Source: Candidatus Aldehydirespirator catecholifindens
GTDB taxonomy: Bacteria; Actinomycetota; Acidimicrobiia; Acidimicrobiales; Aldehydirespiratoraceae
Reading direction: 5' to 3'
Assembly (NCBI GenBank): GCA_028283245.1
Contig: JAPYNU010000032.1
Span: forward strand, 1-42,010
Length of the DNA stretch: 42,010 nt
In this document: piece after piece, positions 16,598 to 25,273 of the stretch
Numbering within the stretch: the stretch's first letter is position 1
How the letters are laid out: every line of letters begins with the position of its first letter
Translations under genes and position numbers: made by a program
Notes under the pieces: generated by a model
Told to the model about the DNA's origin: nothing
Databases searched by the model: none
What the model saw: only the letters and a program-made list of their open reading frames with translations

Positions 16598-19534
16598 TCA
16601 GCCGTTGTCAATCTGGCTGAGCAGGCGCTCCAAAATCTCGTCTTGGCGTCGGCGCAGTTCGCTCAGTTCATCAAGCAACTGCTGAGTCTCAGCCGGGTTC
16701 AATTCGCCTAGTTGCACATCAGGTGTTGATGCGTCGCTAGGTTCAGCGTCACTAGGTTCGACAGCCTCGTTGAGTGCTGGTGTCTCGTCGCTCACAGGTG
16801 GAGCGTCGCCTTCGGTGGCTATCGGAGGCGGCACCAAGTCGCTGAAATCGGCTCCTGGATACAGTTTCTCCAGCGCCTGCTCAAATGTGTCACCGAGCGC
16901 GGTGCGGTTGCCCACCGATGCAATCACTCCTGCCAGCAGCGGTATCTGAGTGCCTTGAGCACGCACATACATGGGCCGCACATACAGCACCGACCCTTCC
17001 ACCGGCAAAAGCAGCATGTCACCGAAGTCAACCTGTGATCCTTGGTCGTTAAGCAGCGTGAGTTCTCGGCTGATTTCAGGATTGGTCGAAATGTTTGATG
17101 CCACAATCGCCGGGCCAGGTGCCAGCAGATTGGACATCTCATAAGACACCAGACGCGATGATCCGTCTTCGCTTGTCTCACCCACCATGAACGCAGTCAG
17201 TTCCTTGCGGCTGTCGTCATCAGATACTGGCACGAACGAACGCAGCGCCACGAACGATGCCTGCTCCTCTCCAGGCAGCTGGATTAGCGAATAGTAAGCC
17301 GGAACCCGGCGCTCTCGTCTGGTGAGCTGACCGCTTTCGCCTATCACAGCTTCGGCGATGCCACCAGCTTGAACACTGCGCCCTGGATCCTGAGCCACCG
17401 CCCAGCGCTCAGTGCCAATAATCAAAGCTTCTGGCTCAGACACCTGATACGACGACCACATATTGGTTTGCACGGTGAACAAATCCGTCGGAAAGCGCAG
17501 ATGCGAGCGCAACTGCTCGGGCATCTCCGAAAAATCGGTGAACAAATCCGGGAAAGCCGACTGCCATGCGTCAACGATCGGGTCTTCAATCGGCATCACA
17601 TACAACGTCACGTCACCGTCGAAAGAGTCGACCACGACCTTGACCGAGTTGCGGATGTAATTGCTGCTACCCGCAGCCAGATCAGCATCAATGGCCAAGC
17701 CGCTGACATCTGCACTCTGGGAATAGGGATAGCGGTCGGTGGTGGTGTATGCGTCGATCACATAATGGACACGACCATCGAAAACCACCGGATAAATGTC
17801 AGAGTCAAACTCCAAGAAGGGGGCCACGCTCTTGACTCGGTCCTGAGCATCACGAATGTAGATGATGCTGGTGTCGCTGTCGACAAAATTGGAGATCAAC
17901 GGGTCAAGCTGGCCGAAACGCAGAGCGAAAGCGGCTTGACGCACAAACGATCCCATGCCGACACCGCCCGCACCGCCAGCATCCTTGTAACGGAAACGCT
18001 CTTCACGTCCTTGGCCGTCCACATAGTCGACCTCGTCACGCGTAGCCCCCACCAATGAGTAACCCTCAAGGTTCTCACCAATGTATATCTGAGGAGCATC
18101 GAGCTCTAGGTCGATCGCCTGGTCAATATCCACCGGCAAGCCCCCGGCAATGAACACAGGGCTGCCTCGCACGTCGGTGACGTTGGCACGAGCAATAGCC
18201 ACGCCGTATCCGTGGGTGATGGCCACATGCTGACGCTCCCATGACCCGAGTTCGCTGAGACGCAGTTCCCGTGCGGCTAGCACCACCTGGGTCAATTCGC
18301 CGTCCACTTCGTAGCGGTCAACATCAAGCACCGACGGGAACCGGTAGAAGTCACGCTCGCCTTGATCCTTTTCGAAAGTGTCGGTGAGCGTCTCAGGATC
18401 AAGGATCCTGGCGTTTCGTATCGTCTGCGACGCGGCCCGTAGTTGAGCAGGGTTGGCGTTCTCGCTGTAGTCAAAAACTTCTAGGGCAACATCGCTTTCG
18501 GGCACCATGGCGTAGGCGGTTCGCGTGGCGGCAATGTTGTCGGCGGTGTAGACCGACTCGCGTGCGGTGGTATTGGGATCAACCTGGAAACGTTGCACGA
18601 AAGCCGGGTAAAGGTTGCCCATCACCAAAGCGGTGAAGGCCCATAGTCCTACCGCCAGCGTTGGCAGCACCCAGCCTCGGCGTCGCAGGTTGACGATTAG
18701 CAGCACGGCTGCGAACAACGAAATCAAACCCAACAAGTTGAGCGCGGGCAGCTTGGCGTTGACATCTGTGTAGAGAGCCCCGTCAACCACGCCACGGCTT
18801 GACACTGTGAGTTCATAGCGTGACAGCCAGTAGTCGGCGGCACGCACCAGAGCCAGCACCGCCAAAATCGCCGAAAGATGAACCTTCACCGCAGGCAGCA
18901 CTCTGGGCGTGCCGCGAGGCACTTGGATTCTGATGCCGCCGTTGATGTAGTGGGCGATGGCGGTTACTACAAGGATGATCATGAAGGCTGCGAAAGCCCA
19001 GTTGACGAGGAAAGTCAAGAACGGCAGCCGGAAAACGTAGAACCCGATGTCAGTATTGAAAAGCGGATCGGTTATGCCAAAGTCTTTACGGTTGACGAAC
19101 AGCAACCATTCTTCCCACTGGTTCGACACTCCCGATGCCGCCAGCAGCGAGAACAGCGCCGACAACCCCAGACGCAGCAGCCGAGGGCGTGCCGACAGCA
19201 CGTCATTGAAACGTCCGAGCATCTCTTCTTCAGGCCCGGGTGGCCTGACCGCTGGCTTGAGACGATCAACGATCAGCAGGTTGATCCAAATCAGCACGAA
19301 GAAAAGGACTGCGAATATCAAAAAGAGCACCACTCTGGCCAGCAGCACACGTCCCCAAACGTCGGTGCGCTCAAGCGAGTCGAACCACAGGTAGTCGGTG
19401 TAGAAACGAGCGATGCCGCGTAGCGACAGCAACAAAAACAGCAAACCGCCAGCTACAAGCACAGCTATCAGGCGGAATTTTCTGGTGCCGAAACGGGGGC
19501 GGCTCGGGGCAGGCACGGGGGAGGTATTACTCAC
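16598..19534 (-). CDS. UPF0182 family multi-pass membrane protein
   Basis: This 978-residue protein is of the large UPF0182 family, common in actinobacteria and cyanobacteria and of unknown function. It has about seven transmembrane helices in the first 310 residues (first around 22-45), with ARFYTDYLWFDSLERTDVWG between the first two. A long extracytoplasmic region follows, including NIAATRTAYAM and the highly conserved YVRPMYVRAQGTQIP. The C-terminal 100 residues are an acidic, Pro/Glu-rich linker, then a short coiled coil (LLDELSELRRRQDEILERLL). The start is a GTG. It is convergent with the dehydrogenase-like gene and downstream of the S16 protease on the same strand. Confidence 0.93.
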   Translation of the reverse strand: MSNTSPVPAPSRPRFGTRKFRLIAVLVAGGLLFLLLSLRGIARFYTDYLWFDSLERTDVWGRVLLARVVLFLIFAVLFFVLIWINLLIVDRLKPAVRPPGPEEEMLGRFNDVLSARPRLLRLGLSALFSLLAASGVSNQWEEWLLFVNRKDFGITDPLFNTDIGFYVFRLPFLTFLVNWAFAAFMIILVVTAIAHYINGGIRIQVPRGTPRVLPAVKVHLSAILAVLALVRAADYWLSRYELTVSSRGVVDGALYTDVNAKLPALNLLGLISLFAAVLLIVNLRRRGWVLPTLAVGLWAFTALVMGNLYPAFVQRFQVDPNTTARESVYTADNIAATRTAYAMVPESDVALEVFDYSENANPAQLRAASQTIRNARILDPETLTDTFEKDQGERDFYRFPSVLDVDRYEVDGELTQVVLAARELRLSELGSWERQHVAITHGYGVAIARANVTDVRGSPVFIAGGLPVDIDQAIDLELDAPQIYIGENLEGYSLVGATRDEVDYVDGQGREERFRYKDAGGAGGVGMGSFVRQAAFALRFGQLDPLISNFVDSDTSIIYIRDAQDRVKSVAPFLEFDSDIYPVVFDGRVHYVIDAYTTTDRYPYSQSADVSGLAIDADLAAGSSNYIRNSVKVVVDSFDGDVTLYVMPIEDPIVDAWQSAFPDLFTDFSEMPEQLRSHLRFPTDLFTVQTNMWSSYQVSEPEALIIGTERWAVAQDPGRSVQAGGIAEAVIGESGQLTRRERRVPAYYSLIQLPGEEQASFVALRSFVPVSDDDSRKELTAFMVGETSEDGSSRLVSYEMSNLLAPGPAIVASNISTNPEISRELTLLNDQGSQVDFGDMLLLPVEGSVLYVRPMYVRAQGTQIPLLAGVIASVGNRTALGDTFEQALEKLYPGADFSDLVPPPIATEGDAPPVSDETPALNEAVEPSDAEPSDASTPDVQLGELNPAETQQLLDELSELRRRQDEILERLLSQIDNG

Positions 19535-19579
19535 GGTTAGTCACGTTATCGCCTTGCCGTGGCCGCGATGGCGTGCGTG

Positions 19580-19608
19580 TTAATTGTCTGCCTGCGAAAA
19601 ACTGTCAA
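19580..19608 (-). promoter_or_regulatory. Candidate promoter of the UPF0182 gene
   Basis: On the minus strand there is a perfect TTGACA (19603-19608), a 17-bp spacer and a weak AATTAA (19580-19585) about 45 nt before the GTG start. The -35 is good and the -10 poor, so this is tentative. Confidence 0.35.
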
Positions 19609-19641
19609 AAATCCACCTCCAAGGTCGAAAATTGACCGAAG

Positions 19642-20847
19642 TTAGTTTTGTTGAAGGGACTGAAGGGGTTCGCCACCCAGATCTGAGAGCGCTTGCAAGG
19701 CATCGTCGAGCGTGCTAACCCCTACCACCGCAACGTCACCCGCCCCTTTGCGGGCTTCATCCAGCGCCGCTTCAGGCACGATGATCAACTCGGCACCCGC
19801 CTGGCGGGCAGCGACCGCCTTCTGAGCGATGCCACCAACATCACCGACCGATTCATCGACCCTTATTGAGCCGGTCACCGCAACCCGCTTACCGCCTGTG
19901 AGTTCTCCTGGCGTGAGCACGTCCAGCAAGATCAGCGTGAAGGCCAAGCCAGCCGACGGTCCACCAACCGCACCCAGGTTGAGGTCTACATCAAAGGGAA
20001 GCGGCTGCTCCTCTATGCGTTCTGTGATGCCTGCGAGCCCGATGAACGGACCGCCGTTGTCGGGATGGCTGCCGAGCGTTATCTCAACGTCTCGTTGGCT
20101 TGCTCCATCCAAGCTCTCGACGCTCAGTACCGCAATGGCACCCGGCTGCAGTTCGGCCAGAACGGCGCGCAGCGAAGCGATTGTGTTGGTCGGCTCACCG
20201 TTGATGGCTCGGATCACTTCTCCTGCTTCGAGCTGGCCAGCAGCGGGACCATCCCCGATGACCTCTGCGAACGCAACACCAGTGAAATCGGCGACATCAA
20301 AGCCGAGACGTTCAAGAGCCACGATCGTCGCGGAATCAATGGAGCTACTCATCTGACGGCGGTTGTGTTGCCGTTGCTCATCATCGGAGCGGTTACCAAA
20401 GACCACTTCACGACTGTGAAGTTCGACGCTTTCGTCAGTCGTAGCTCTTAGCCATTCAAGCAAGTCAAGGTTGCTGTCGATGGAAACAGTCAGGATCAAG
20501 ATTTCGCCGTCAGGATCGAACACTTCAGTGCCGTCTATCGCAAGCAGCGGAGACGCGGCGATGGCCGAGCCGGGAAGGAACGCCACAGGGTTGTCCAAGC
20601 CAGGCAGGACGCGTCCGAACCATCGGACAGGGACAAGATTAACCGCAGCCACACAGGTAGCCAAGAAGGTGACGGCCACCAGCGCAGCAATGACCTTGGA
20701 CCGCCTCCCGGTCTGAGATGCAGAACTATGCGGGAGCGGATGGCCGTCCGGCGGACGGGGCCGCGGCGCGGGAGGTGGCGGCGGAGTTGACGGGTTGGCA
20801 GCTAGCGTGAGGAACCGTCCAGTCGTCTTGACTTGAGCGCCGTCCAA
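19642..20847 (-). CDS. Membrane-anchored PDZ / Lon-type (S16) serine protease, YlbL-like
   Basis: The 401-residue frame has a Pro-rich cytoplasmic leader (1-50), one transmembrane helix (about 51-72), a PDZ domain (about 183-260, with GPAAGQLEAGEVIRAINGE) and a C-terminal Lon protease domain. The catalytic Ser-Lys dyad is visible: Ser298 in GAVGGPSAGLAF and Lys343 in GDVGGIAQKAVAA. No ATPase domain is present, as in the YlbL family of surface-exposed proteases. The longest start is a TTG (20847), 30 bp from the divergent small membrane gene, and the true start may lie further in. UPF0182 follows downstream on the same strand; this pairing may reflect a shared envelope role (inference). Confidence 0.88.
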   Translation of the reverse strand: MDGAQVKTTGRFLTLAANPSTPPPPPAPRPRPPDGHPLPHSSASQTGRRSKVIAALVAVTFLATCVAAVNLVPVRWFGRVLPGLDNPVAFLPGSAIAASPLLAIDGTEVFDPDGEILILTVSIDSNLDLLEWLRATTDESVELHSREVVFGNRSDDEQRQHNRRQMSSSIDSATIVALERLGFDVADFTGVAFAEVIGDGPAAGQLEAGEVIRAINGEPTNTIASLRAVLAELQPGAIAVLSVESLDGASQRDVEITLGSHPDNGGPFIGLAGITERIEEQPLPFDVDLNLGAVGGPSAGLAFTLILLDVLTPGELTGGKRVAVTGSIRVDESVGDVGGIAQKAVAARQAGAELIIVPEAALDEARKGAGDVAVVGVSTLDDALQALSDLGGEPLQSLQQN

Positions 20848-20877
20848 CTAGGTGACATCAGGCAACAAGGTAGCGCC

Positions 20878-21189
20878 ATGGCGACAACTCCGAACACCGA
20901 TGAAGCAACCCAGATCACGGGTCGAGCTAAGAAATGGGTTCGCTCTCTGTGGGATGCTCGCCCCAAAGGCCGGATACGGCTGTTGGATGTGTTGCGCGTT
21001 TTGGGTTTAGCACGCCAGGCGGTGCCTCAACCGGTGGAGGGACTCAAGGCTTATCCGCAGTGGTGGCAGAGGGTCACAGCGCTGCTGGTATTGGCCGGTT
21101 TGGTAGTGGCAATAAGTTTTGTGCTGGCTGCTTTGGTGGGTGTGTTTGTGGTGGTGGCGGGCTTCCTGCTTGAGCAGGCCATTAACTAA
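20878..21189 (+). CDS. Small membrane protein of unknown function
   Basis: This 103-residue protein starts at an ATG preceded by AAGG. It has a soluble, basic first half (KKWVRSLWDARPKGRIRLLD) and one long C-terminal hydrophobic stretch (about residues 65-100) able to form one or two helices. I do not recognise the family. Its position, divergent from the S16 protease and upstream of the HEAT protein, gives no functional clue. Confidence 0.65.
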   Translation: MATTPNTDEATQITGRAKKWVRSLWDARPKGRIRLLDVLRVLGLARQAVPQPVEGLKAYPQWWQRVTALLVLAGLVVAISFVLAALVGVFVVVAGFLLEQAIN

Positions 21190-21284
21190 GCAGCTGCTGC
21201 CTCAGCGAGCCAGACTCACATGTGACCAGCCAGAGGGCAAAAGGCAAATCAGACAACTCAGCCAGAGGGCAAAGGGAAGCGCAA

Positions 21285-21386
21285 GTGGCCGACCCGCAAG
21301 CAACCGACCCGCAAGCAACCGACCCGCAAGCAACCGACCCGCAAGTGGCCGACCCGCAAGCAACCGACTCGCAAGCAACCGAAGCG
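21285..21386 (+). repeat. 15-bp tandem repeat encoding ATDPQ units
   Basis: Seven units from 21285: GTGGCCGACCCGCAA once, GCAACCGACCCGCAA three times, GTGGCCGACCCGCAA again, GCAACCGACTCGCAA, then a truncated GCAACCGAAGCG. They are in frame and encode the N-terminal (V/A)(A/T)DPQ repeats of the HEAT protein. Both GTG-type units could in principle serve as starts. Confidence 0.92.
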
Positions 21387-22025
21387 AGCGCTGCGGATCT
21401 AGATGCAGTCGGCGCAAGGCGACGTGAGGCGGCACTTGCTGGACATTCAGGCGACACCGATACAGCTCGGGCATACCTGCACGACAGCGCAAGCGCCGTG
21501 CGTTGCAGCGCGCTGCGGGCTCTGCATCAAGCTGGCGATCTGACCGTCAGAGAACTGCATGACGCTCTCGCTGACCCCGAAGCTGCGGTGCGTTTAACGG
21601 GCCTAGAACTCGCTGCTAGCCGCGATGATATTGCCGTTTCGGCTGTTGCAACCCTGCTTGAAGACAACAATCACGCAGTGGTGGAAGCCGCTGCTTGGGC
21701 CTGCGGTGAAAAAGTCTCAGCCAATCATTCACCACACTGCGACAACGTCGCAGCCGAAGTGGTTCAGAGGCTTGCGCGGCTAGCCGAGCATCACGACGAT
21801 CTGCTGTGTCGTGAGTCAGCGATTGCAGCGCTCGGAGCAATCTCTGACCCTGCCGGGCTGCCAGCGATCCTGGCAGGACTCAAAGACAAACCCGAAGTGC
21901 GTCGCCGAGCTGTGATAGCTCTAGCACCTTTTGAGGGAACTGAAGTTGAAGCGGCGCTGCTTCAAGCCACCAACGACCGCGACCGGCAGGTACGCACAGC
22001 CGCTGCTGAGCTACTCAACCTTTAG
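21285..22025 (+). CDS. HEAT-repeat protein with repeat-encoded N-terminus
   Basis: The protein is about 246 residues. After a disordered N-terminus of seven five-residue units (ATDPQ type) come alpha-helical HEAT/PBS-lyase-like repeats. Examples are AVRCSALRALHQAGDLTVRELHDAL, split here for length: AVRCSALRALHQAG, AVRLTGLELAASRD, CRESAIAALGAISDPAGL, EVRRRAVIALAPFEG and QVRTAAAELLNL. Such scaffolds mediate protein contacts, and no enzyme domain is present. I chose the GTG at 21285 because AAAGGGAAG lies at ribosome-binding distance. A GTG at 21222 in the same frame would add 21 residues. It is convergent with mreB, with only 33 bp between the stop codons. Confidence 0.75.
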   Translation: MADPQATDPQATDPQATDPQVADPQATDSQATEASAADLDAVGARRREAALAGHSGDTDTARAYLHDSASAVRCSALRALHQAGDLTVRELHDALADPEAAVRLTGLELAASRDDIAVSAVATLLEDNNHAVVEAAAWACGEKVSANHSPHCDNVAAEVVQRLARLAEHHDDLLCRESAIAALGAISDPAGLPAILAGLKDKPEVRRRAVIALAPFEGTEVEAALLQATNDRDRQVRTAAAELLNL

Positions 22026-22074
22026 CTATCAGAACTCTCGCTGTAGCTATCTGAGTAGCTATCCGAACTCTTCG
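22023..22074. repeat. Short repeats shared by two convergent stop codons (HEAT protein / mreB)
   Basis: TAGCTATC occurs at 22023, 22044 and 22056. The longer form TAGCTATCMGAACTCTYCG occurs at 22023-22040 and 22056-22074, the first containing the HEAT stop (TAG) and the second covering the mreB C-terminal codons on the other strand. Confidence 0.75.
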
Positions 22075-23063
22075 TTGAAAATCGAAAAATCCATGCCCAA
22101 CTGTTCCAGACATCGCCCTGCCCCATTCACGACCGTCTCCAAAGGAGCATTGACTCGTTTCACTTGCAGCGAAGTCGCCTCCGACAGGCGGGTGTCCATT
22201 CCTTTGAGAAGCCCCCCTCCGCCGACCAGATAGACACCTCGCGCAATCAGATCCAGAGCCAGTTCAGGCGGCGATTGCGACAGGCAGCTCAATACCGAAT
22301 CAACCATGGCCGACACGGGCTCTTCGATGGCTTCACGGATCTCGTCGGGAGTCACCACAGCAATCTTGGGCATACCTGACATCAGTTCACGTCCGCGGAT
22401 TTCAGCAGCGGTCTCGTTAGACGTTGGTGCAGCGGAACCAACCAGAATCTTGGTTTGTTCAGCGGTTGACTCGCCCACAGCCATACCGTATTCACGCCGC
22501 ATATGGGTTTGGATTGCGTCGTCAATGTCGAAAGAGCCCACCCTCACAGCCTCGAGGGCCACAACTCCGCCCAAGCTGAGCAGGGCAGTCTGAGTGGTGC
22601 CACCACCAATGTCAATCACCATCGAACCAACCGGCTCATCAATGGGCAGCCCTACCCCGATAGCGGCGGCCACAGGCTGATCCATCAACCGAACCTCAGT
22701 TGCGCCTGCCCTGCGAGCTGCCTCCATCACAGCCCGACGCTCCACTGGCGTGATCGCGGAAGGCACACACACCACGACGCGCGCCCGGTTGATTTTGGTG
22801 ACCCCCACCTGCCGAAGCAGTATCCGGATCATGTCCTGAGTGACCTCAAAGTCGGTGATGGCCCCCATGCGCAGCGGCCGCCGAGCGACGATGTTGGCAG
22901 GTGTTCGTCCCAGCATTCGGCGAGCCTTCTGTCCCACCGCCAAAAGCTCGTTGGTGTTTGTGTTGATCGCCACCACTGAAGGCTCGTTGAGCACCACGCC
23001 ATGTCCCCGCGCGTAGACCAGCGTGTTGGCTGTGCCTAAGTCGATAGCTAGGTCACGAGGCAA
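22059..23063 (-). CDS. mreB: Rod-shape-determining actin homologue MreB
   Basis: This 334-residue bacterial actin polymerises under the membrane and guides lateral wall synthesis. The ATP-binding motifs are complete: DLAIDLGTANTLVYARG (phosphate 1), SMVIDIGGGTTQTALLSLG (phosphate 2) and GVYLVGGGGLLKGMDTRL (adenosine). Full length suggests function. It starts at a TTG, 3 bp after the orf150 stop, with GGAG upstream, so it is the last gene of the epimerase-moaE-orf150-mreB operon. No mreC, mreD, rodA or pbp gene accompanies it here, unlike the usual mreBCD cluster. Confidence 0.93.
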   Translation of the reverse strand: MPRDLAIDLGTANTLVYARGHGVVLNEPSVVAINTNTNELLAVGQKARRMLGRTPANIVARRPLRMGAITDFEVTQDMIRILLRQVGVTKINRARVVVCVPSAITPVERRAVMEAARRAGATEVRLMDQPVAAAIGVGLPIDEPVGSMVIDIGGGTTQTALLSLGGVVALEAVRVGSFDIDDAIQTHMRREYGMAVGESTAEQTKILVGSAAPTSNETAAEIRGRELMSGMPKIAVVTPDEIREAIEEPVSAMVDSVLSCLSQSPPELALDLIARGVYLVGGGGLLKGMDTRLSEATSLQVKRVNAPLETVVNGAGRCLEQLGMDFSIFNEEFG

Positions 23064-23066
23064 GGC

Positions 23067-23519
23067 TTAACGCTCCGTGGCGGCGGACAGGTCCGGCGAA
23101 GTACCCGAAGTGCTGCGTGGATCTTGAAGTGTCTCAACCTGCGGAAACTCAACCTGCGAGACCTTGACGTGCGAGCTTTCGTTGATGTTGTCTGTGTTGT
23201 CAATCGTTTCGGCACCAAGCCTCTGAGGATCGAGACCCTGGGGATCGAGACTCTGGGGATTGAGACTCTGGGGATCGAGACCCTGAGCATCAAGACCCTG
23301 GGGATGCTGCGGTAGACCGGTGACTTCAGACTCCATCGGGTCGAGTTTGGAGATCCCGCTGGAGGGCCCAGAGCGCTCGGGCGTATACGACAGCGATTCA
23401 AGCTGACGAAGAGGTGAGACAGGACGCCGCCATGTGACTCTCCGAGCCATCCACAACAGCGTCGAAAGGATCGCGGCAAAACCCAGCGAAGCCACCATCA
23501 GCAACACAGAGCCTCTCAC
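23067..23519 (-). CDS. Small single-pass membrane protein of unknown function with pentapeptide repeats
   Basis: This 150-residue protein has an N-terminal helix (about residues 4-24, GSVLLMVASLGFAAILSTLL), then a basic stretch and a long disordered tail. The tail contains repeats of type (L)DPQGL/NPQSL encoded by a 15-bp tandem array. The GTG start overlaps the moaE stop (GTGA) and mreB follows 3 bp after the stop, so it is translated within the operon. I do not recognise the family. The topology puts the tail in the cytoplasm or outside depending on orientation, and the basic residues after the helix favour a cytoplasmic tail. Confidence 0.65.
   Translation of the reverse strand: MRGSVLLMVASLGFAAILSTLLWMARRVTWRRPVSPLRQLESLSYTPERSGPSSGISKLDPMESEVTGLPQHPQGLDAQGLDPQSLNPQSLDPQGLDPQRLGAETIDNTDNINESSHVKVSQVEFPQVETLQDPRSTSGTSPDLSAATER
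23228..23302 (-). repeat. 15-bp tandem array inside orf150
   Basis: Five units of plus-strand consensus GATCGAGACYCTGGG at 23228, 23243, 23258, 23273 and 23288. On the coding strand they encode serial DPQGL/NPQSL pentapeptides, so the frame survives copy-number change. Confidence 0.92.
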
Positions 23520-24118
23520 CTGCGGGCCTTTGCTAGATACTCGTCGCGATACTCGTCGCGGTCCGGCTCACTATTCAGCTCATTATCCGACTCACGATCC
23601 GACTCACGATCCGACTCACGATCCGGCTCACGATCCGGCTCATTGCCGGTTCCCACTTCGACGATGTGTTGAGCTTCAAGACCCCAGCTAGCTCCGCCTT
23701 GCCAACTTTCGTGCTTCCAGATAGGTGCCGTGGCCTTAAGCGTGTCAATGCCAAAACGTGCGGCCTCGAAAGCAGCATCTCGATGAGGTGACGACACGGC
23801 CACTTCCACTGCTGGATCACCCACTGCCACCTCGCCCACCCGATGCAGCATGGCAATGCGACCCAGGTCGGGCCAGCGGGTACGCATCTCTGCGGCTATT
23901 GCTGCGAGTCGCTGCTCAACCTGGTCTTCGTAAGCCTCATATTTGAGCAAATACACGCCCGGTCGATCTTTGGAATGGTCACGAGCGGTTCCGCTGAACT
24001 GCACAACAGCGCCGCAGCCAACTAGAACCACCCACTGTGCAACAAGCGCCGATGGCAGCGGGTCGGCTGACAGCCCCAGCCAGGTATTACCAAGATAGGG
24101 AGGTGTTAGCACTGTCAT
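23516..24118 (-). CDS. moaE: Molybdopterin synthase catalytic subunit MoaE with repeat tail
   Basis: The core (about residues 10-155) is MoaE, which transfers sulfur from the MoaD thiocarboxylate to precursor Z to make molybdopterin. Family marks are GAVVQFSGTARDHSK, LKYEAYEDQVEQ, LHRVGEVAVGDPAVEVAVSS, HRDAAFEA and the catalytic lysine region KATAPIWKHESW (Lys128, Lys135). The last 40 residues are an extra, highly charged tail of EPDRESDRESD-type repeats ending RDEYRDEYLAKARR, not part of the enzyme. The ATG overlaps the epimerase stop (ATGA) and its own stop overlaps orf150. No moaD or other cofactor gene is in the window. Confidence 0.9.
   Translation of the reverse strand: MTVLTPPYLGNTWLGLSADPLPSALVAQWVVLVGCGAVVQFSGTARDHSKDRPGVYLLKYEAYEDQVEQRLAAIAAEMRTRWPDLGRIAMLHRVGEVAVGDPAVEVAVSSPHRDAAFEAARFGIDTLKATAPIWKHESWQGGASWGLEAQHIVEVGTGNEPDREPDRESDRESDRESDNELNSEPDRDEYRDEYLAKARR
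23536..23644 (-). repeat. Two 12-bp tandem arrays encoding the MoaE C-terminal tail
   Basis: Array one has two copies of GATACTCGTCGC (23536-23559). Array two has five copies of ATCCGACTCACG or variants, starting at 23585, 23597, 23609, 23621 and 23633. On the coding strand they give RDEY and (E/S)DRE repeats. Both are multiples of three and in frame. Confidence 0.9.
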
Positions 24119-25185
24119 ACGCTAGCGCGGCGGTATCTGCGCAAGATCAACGCAACAGCGACGACTGCGACCACGGTGCCGACAGTCAACGACAACGCCA
24201 AAGCCAGCAGCAGTTCCTGCCGTCGCCGAGCTGGCAATGTCTCAAGCGGGTTGGGCTGATGTGCAACCACCCAAGCTTCTTCATTGCTGTGGGTGGGTGC
24301 CCAACCCAACGCACGCAAGCGATCGTTGGCAACCACCCAGGAATGCGCTGTGTACGGCACCACCCCCGGTGGAGTGGGTGCCAACCTCGAACGCCAACGT
24401 AAGGCACTCAATATCCGTACTAGATAAGAAGGCGCACGCAAGCGAGGTCGTGGGCCTTCGAGTTGCGCCAGAGTGCTAGGGGGGATCCAGCCATCGGGTG
24501 CCGCGTTAAGTATTCCGTCATATCTAGTGCTGACTGCGGTGATCACAGCCGCAGCCAGATCATCGGCGTGCAGATACTGCATTGGAGGGTCACCATCGGC
24601 TGCCACCCCATAGCGGGCGGCGCGAAGCGTGACAGCGAGATGCCCCAGCCAGTCTTCGGCTACCACTGCGCAGGGACGCAGAATGGCAACTGACCGGCCA
24701 GGCGCTTGACCCCACTGGCGTGCTAGCAACTCAAGACGCCAGCGTTGCAGCCCCCAATCGAAATCGGGGTTGGGACGAACTGGAGAGTCCTCGGTGAGCG
24801 GCACAGGATTGCCTTTCCAAGCACCGTAGACCATCGCAGACGACATCATCACGAGATGTCCGACACCAGCCAGAGTCAGCGCATCAAGCACACGCTGCAA
24901 CAAGGCGGCTTCTAGTTCCACTTCTGCAGGGCTGAGAGTGCCAGCGGTAACAGTCGAAGCAAAATGCACCACCGAATCGGCCCCGCTGAATAATGCTGCC
25001 AGATCGGCATCAGCTAAGTCAGCTTGTTTGATGGTGACCGACGGATGCGACATGAAAGCAGAGCTTTCTATGGCTACGGCTTTGTCCACGGCCACTACCG
25101 ACATTGTCGTTTTTTGCTGAGCCAACCGCTCCACAACTCGACGTCCCACGGCACCTTGAGCACCTGTCACTACCACTGTGGTCAT
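24115..25185 (-). CDS. NAD-dependent epimerase/dehydratase-like SDR with C-terminal membrane anchor
   Basis: This 356-residue protein is an extended short-chain dehydrogenase. The nucleotide-binding loop is VTGAQGAVGRRV (residues 6-17), and the catalytic Ser115/116, Tyr120 and Lys124 lie in MMSSAMVYGAWKGN. The C-terminus carries a transmembrane helix (about 328-350, LALALSLTVGTVVAVVAVALIL) followed by a basic end, so the enzyme is tethered to the inner membrane. Substrate is probably a nucleotide-linked sugar or lipid-linked group but is not determined. It is the first gene of the operon with moaE, orf150 and mreB and is divergent from the DUF2342-type gene. Confidence 0.85.
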   Translation of the reverse strand: MTTVVVTGAQGAVGRRVVERLAQQKTTMSVVAVDKAVAIESSAFMSHPSVTIKQADLADADLAALFSGADSVVHFASTVTAGTLSPAEVELEAALLQRVLDALTLAGVGHLVMMSSAMVYGAWKGNPVPLTEDSPVRPNPDFDWGLQRWRLELLARQWGQAPGRSVAILRPCAVVAEDWLGHLAVTLRAARYGVAADGDPPMQYLHADDLAAAVITAVSTRYDGILNAAPDGWIPPSTLAQLEGPRPRLRAPSYLVRILSALRWRSRLAPTPPGVVPYTAHSWVVANDRLRALGWAPTHSNEEAWVVAHQPNPLETLPARRRQELLLALALSLTVGTVVAVVAVALILRRYRRASV

Positions 25186-25273
25186 GGGCAGCCTTGTGAC
25201 GGATCGTCGAAAGTCGCGAAGCGCTCAACGAGCAGACTCCACAATCGCTGTTTCATTCCCATACCATGCCCGC

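Noticed and set aside
17369..18058. 229-codon plus-strand frame
   Set aside because: It is antisense to the UPF0182 gene, which has clear family sequence over this whole span.
25178..25273. Upstream start of the DUF2342-type gene
   Set aside because: It would overlap the divergent epimerase start; ATG 25274 gives a clean divergent promoter region.
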